A stretch of 64,000 bases of DNA from a virus, in IMG/VR virus record IMGVR_UViG_3300030451_002116, positions 1 to 64,000 of that record; one strand, 5' to 3'. Within the stretch, counting starts at the first letter, position 1. Every line of letters starts with the position of its first letter. Shown in pieces: positions 63,529 to 64,000 of this stretch. The notes below the pieces were generated by a model. The model did not search any database. It was not told the origin of the DNA and was given only the letters and a program-made list of their open reading frames with translations. The position numbers and the translations under genes are program-made.

Positions 63529-64000
63529 ATGGAAGATATTGAGTGGGATTCAGTAAAGATAAAAGTAAACACTATGCTTGAAGGAAACGCAGAAGTAGGT
63601 GACATACCTTCTGATGTCGTTACCCTAGCACAGATGTTAATAACGACAGGAGATAATAACTCCTCAACAAGAGATAGCCTGACTAACAGCATTAAGGACA
63701 TGCTAAAGCCATACGCAGGATATCCGTGGAAGAGAGGCAATCAGGGCATTCTACCAGCCGCAGCCCGCGCTGTAGTAGATTCTGCAACTGATAACATCAG
63801 AGAAGCAGCAAGAACGTTCTTTAACGAGACTTCGCAGTATTCTCAGCCACTTCTGCGAAAGCACGGTAAGAGCAAGGGTTCCCCTGTTTACGCCGATGCT
63901 GACGAGTATGCAAACGAACTTGCATCAAAGGCTCGTAAGGCAGCAACACAACTCTTCAAGGATGGAGAGTGGGATGGTTCGCTATCCGGCCTTGCTGCTT
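63529..64000 (+). CDS. hypothetical protein, paralogue of the 181-residue protein (partial, right edge)
   Basis: Open from ATG at 63529 (AGGTGATAAAAG upstream) for 157 codons to the window end. Begins MEDIEWDSVKIKV. The segments TGDNNSSTRDSLTNSI and LRKHGKSKGSPVYADADEYAN align with the protein at 60937-61482, so these are homologous. It is the only gene on the plus strand and probably starts a plus-strand early operon outside the window. Function unknown. Confidence 0.75.
   Translation, partial: MEDIEWDSVKIKVNTMLEGNAEVGDIPSDVVTLAQMLITTGDNNSSTRDSLTNSIKDMLKPYAGYPWKRGNQGILPAAARAVVDSATDNIREAARTFFNETSQYSQPLLRKHGKSKGSPVYADADEYANELASKARKAATQLFKDGEWDGSLSGLAA

Noticed and set aside
63229-63740. Two minus-strand frames near the right end
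   Set aside because: One crosses the short structured unit, and the other is antisense to the strongly supported plus-strand gene at 63529. Neither has a plausible start signal.

Overview
This window looks like a little over half of a tailed double-stranded DNA virus (Caudoviricetes, HK97-type capsid, siphovirus-like tail) that probably infects an archaeon, perhaps a marine one. The DNA is AT-rich. Almost every gene lies on the minus strand and is coupled to its neighbour by ATGA or TAATG overlaps. The archaeal assignment is an inference. It rests on the recurring ribosome-binding core GGTGA(T), on AT-rich TATA-like boxes, and on one gene (60639-60827) whose ATG sits about 27 bases below a TATA box, as in leaderless archaeal mRNAs. 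No gene names the host outright.

Layout, in the direction of minus-strand transcription (right to left). (1) 61.5-63.5 kb is a gene-poor divergent control region. It holds repeated ACCATATGGT palindromes, mostly about 300 bases apart, and dense nested inverted repeats that look like a family of structured RNAs. It is flanked by two divergent, apparently paralogous genes (60937-61482 minus and 63529-64000+ plus). (2) 58.9-60.9 kb holds two or three small genes and another structured, palindrome-bearing gap. (3) 58.9-42.1 kb is a long operon, mostly of small or unrecognised proteins. Most begin with the same short N-terminal motif, M-x-W-[FEKDQ]-x-[ILV]-[ILVF]-K. Many are zinc-finger or very basic proteins, and one is a GNAT acetyltransferase. 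(4) 42.1-28.6 kb is the head and packaging region: large terminase, a LAGLIDADG protein, a zinc-ribbon portal, coiled-coil proteins, an ATP-dependent DNA ligase, a prohead protease fused to a scaffold, and the major capsid protein. (5) 28.5-26.0 kb is an unusual insert of two small membrane proteins and a small Ras/Arf-like GTPase. (6) 25.3-0 kb is the connector and tail region: connector, tail terminator, tail tube, a G/GT chaperone pair with a GGGAAAT -1 frameshift site, tape measure, tail-tip proteins, and three very large adhesion/hub proteins. The last of these runs off the left edge.

The most novel signal is the shared N-terminal W-motif on 25 proteins, combined with a matching C-terminal helix on the scaffold-protease and on an 82-residue head-region protein. 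I infer a virion cargo-loading system, analogous in logic to the capsid-targeting sequence of T4 internal proteins: tagged zinc-finger proteins, basic proteins and an acetyltransferase would be packed into the prohead and delivered with the DNA. The second is the palindrome and structured-RNA cluster at 59.3-63.5 kb. Both are inferences from sequence patterns and no database search was possible.
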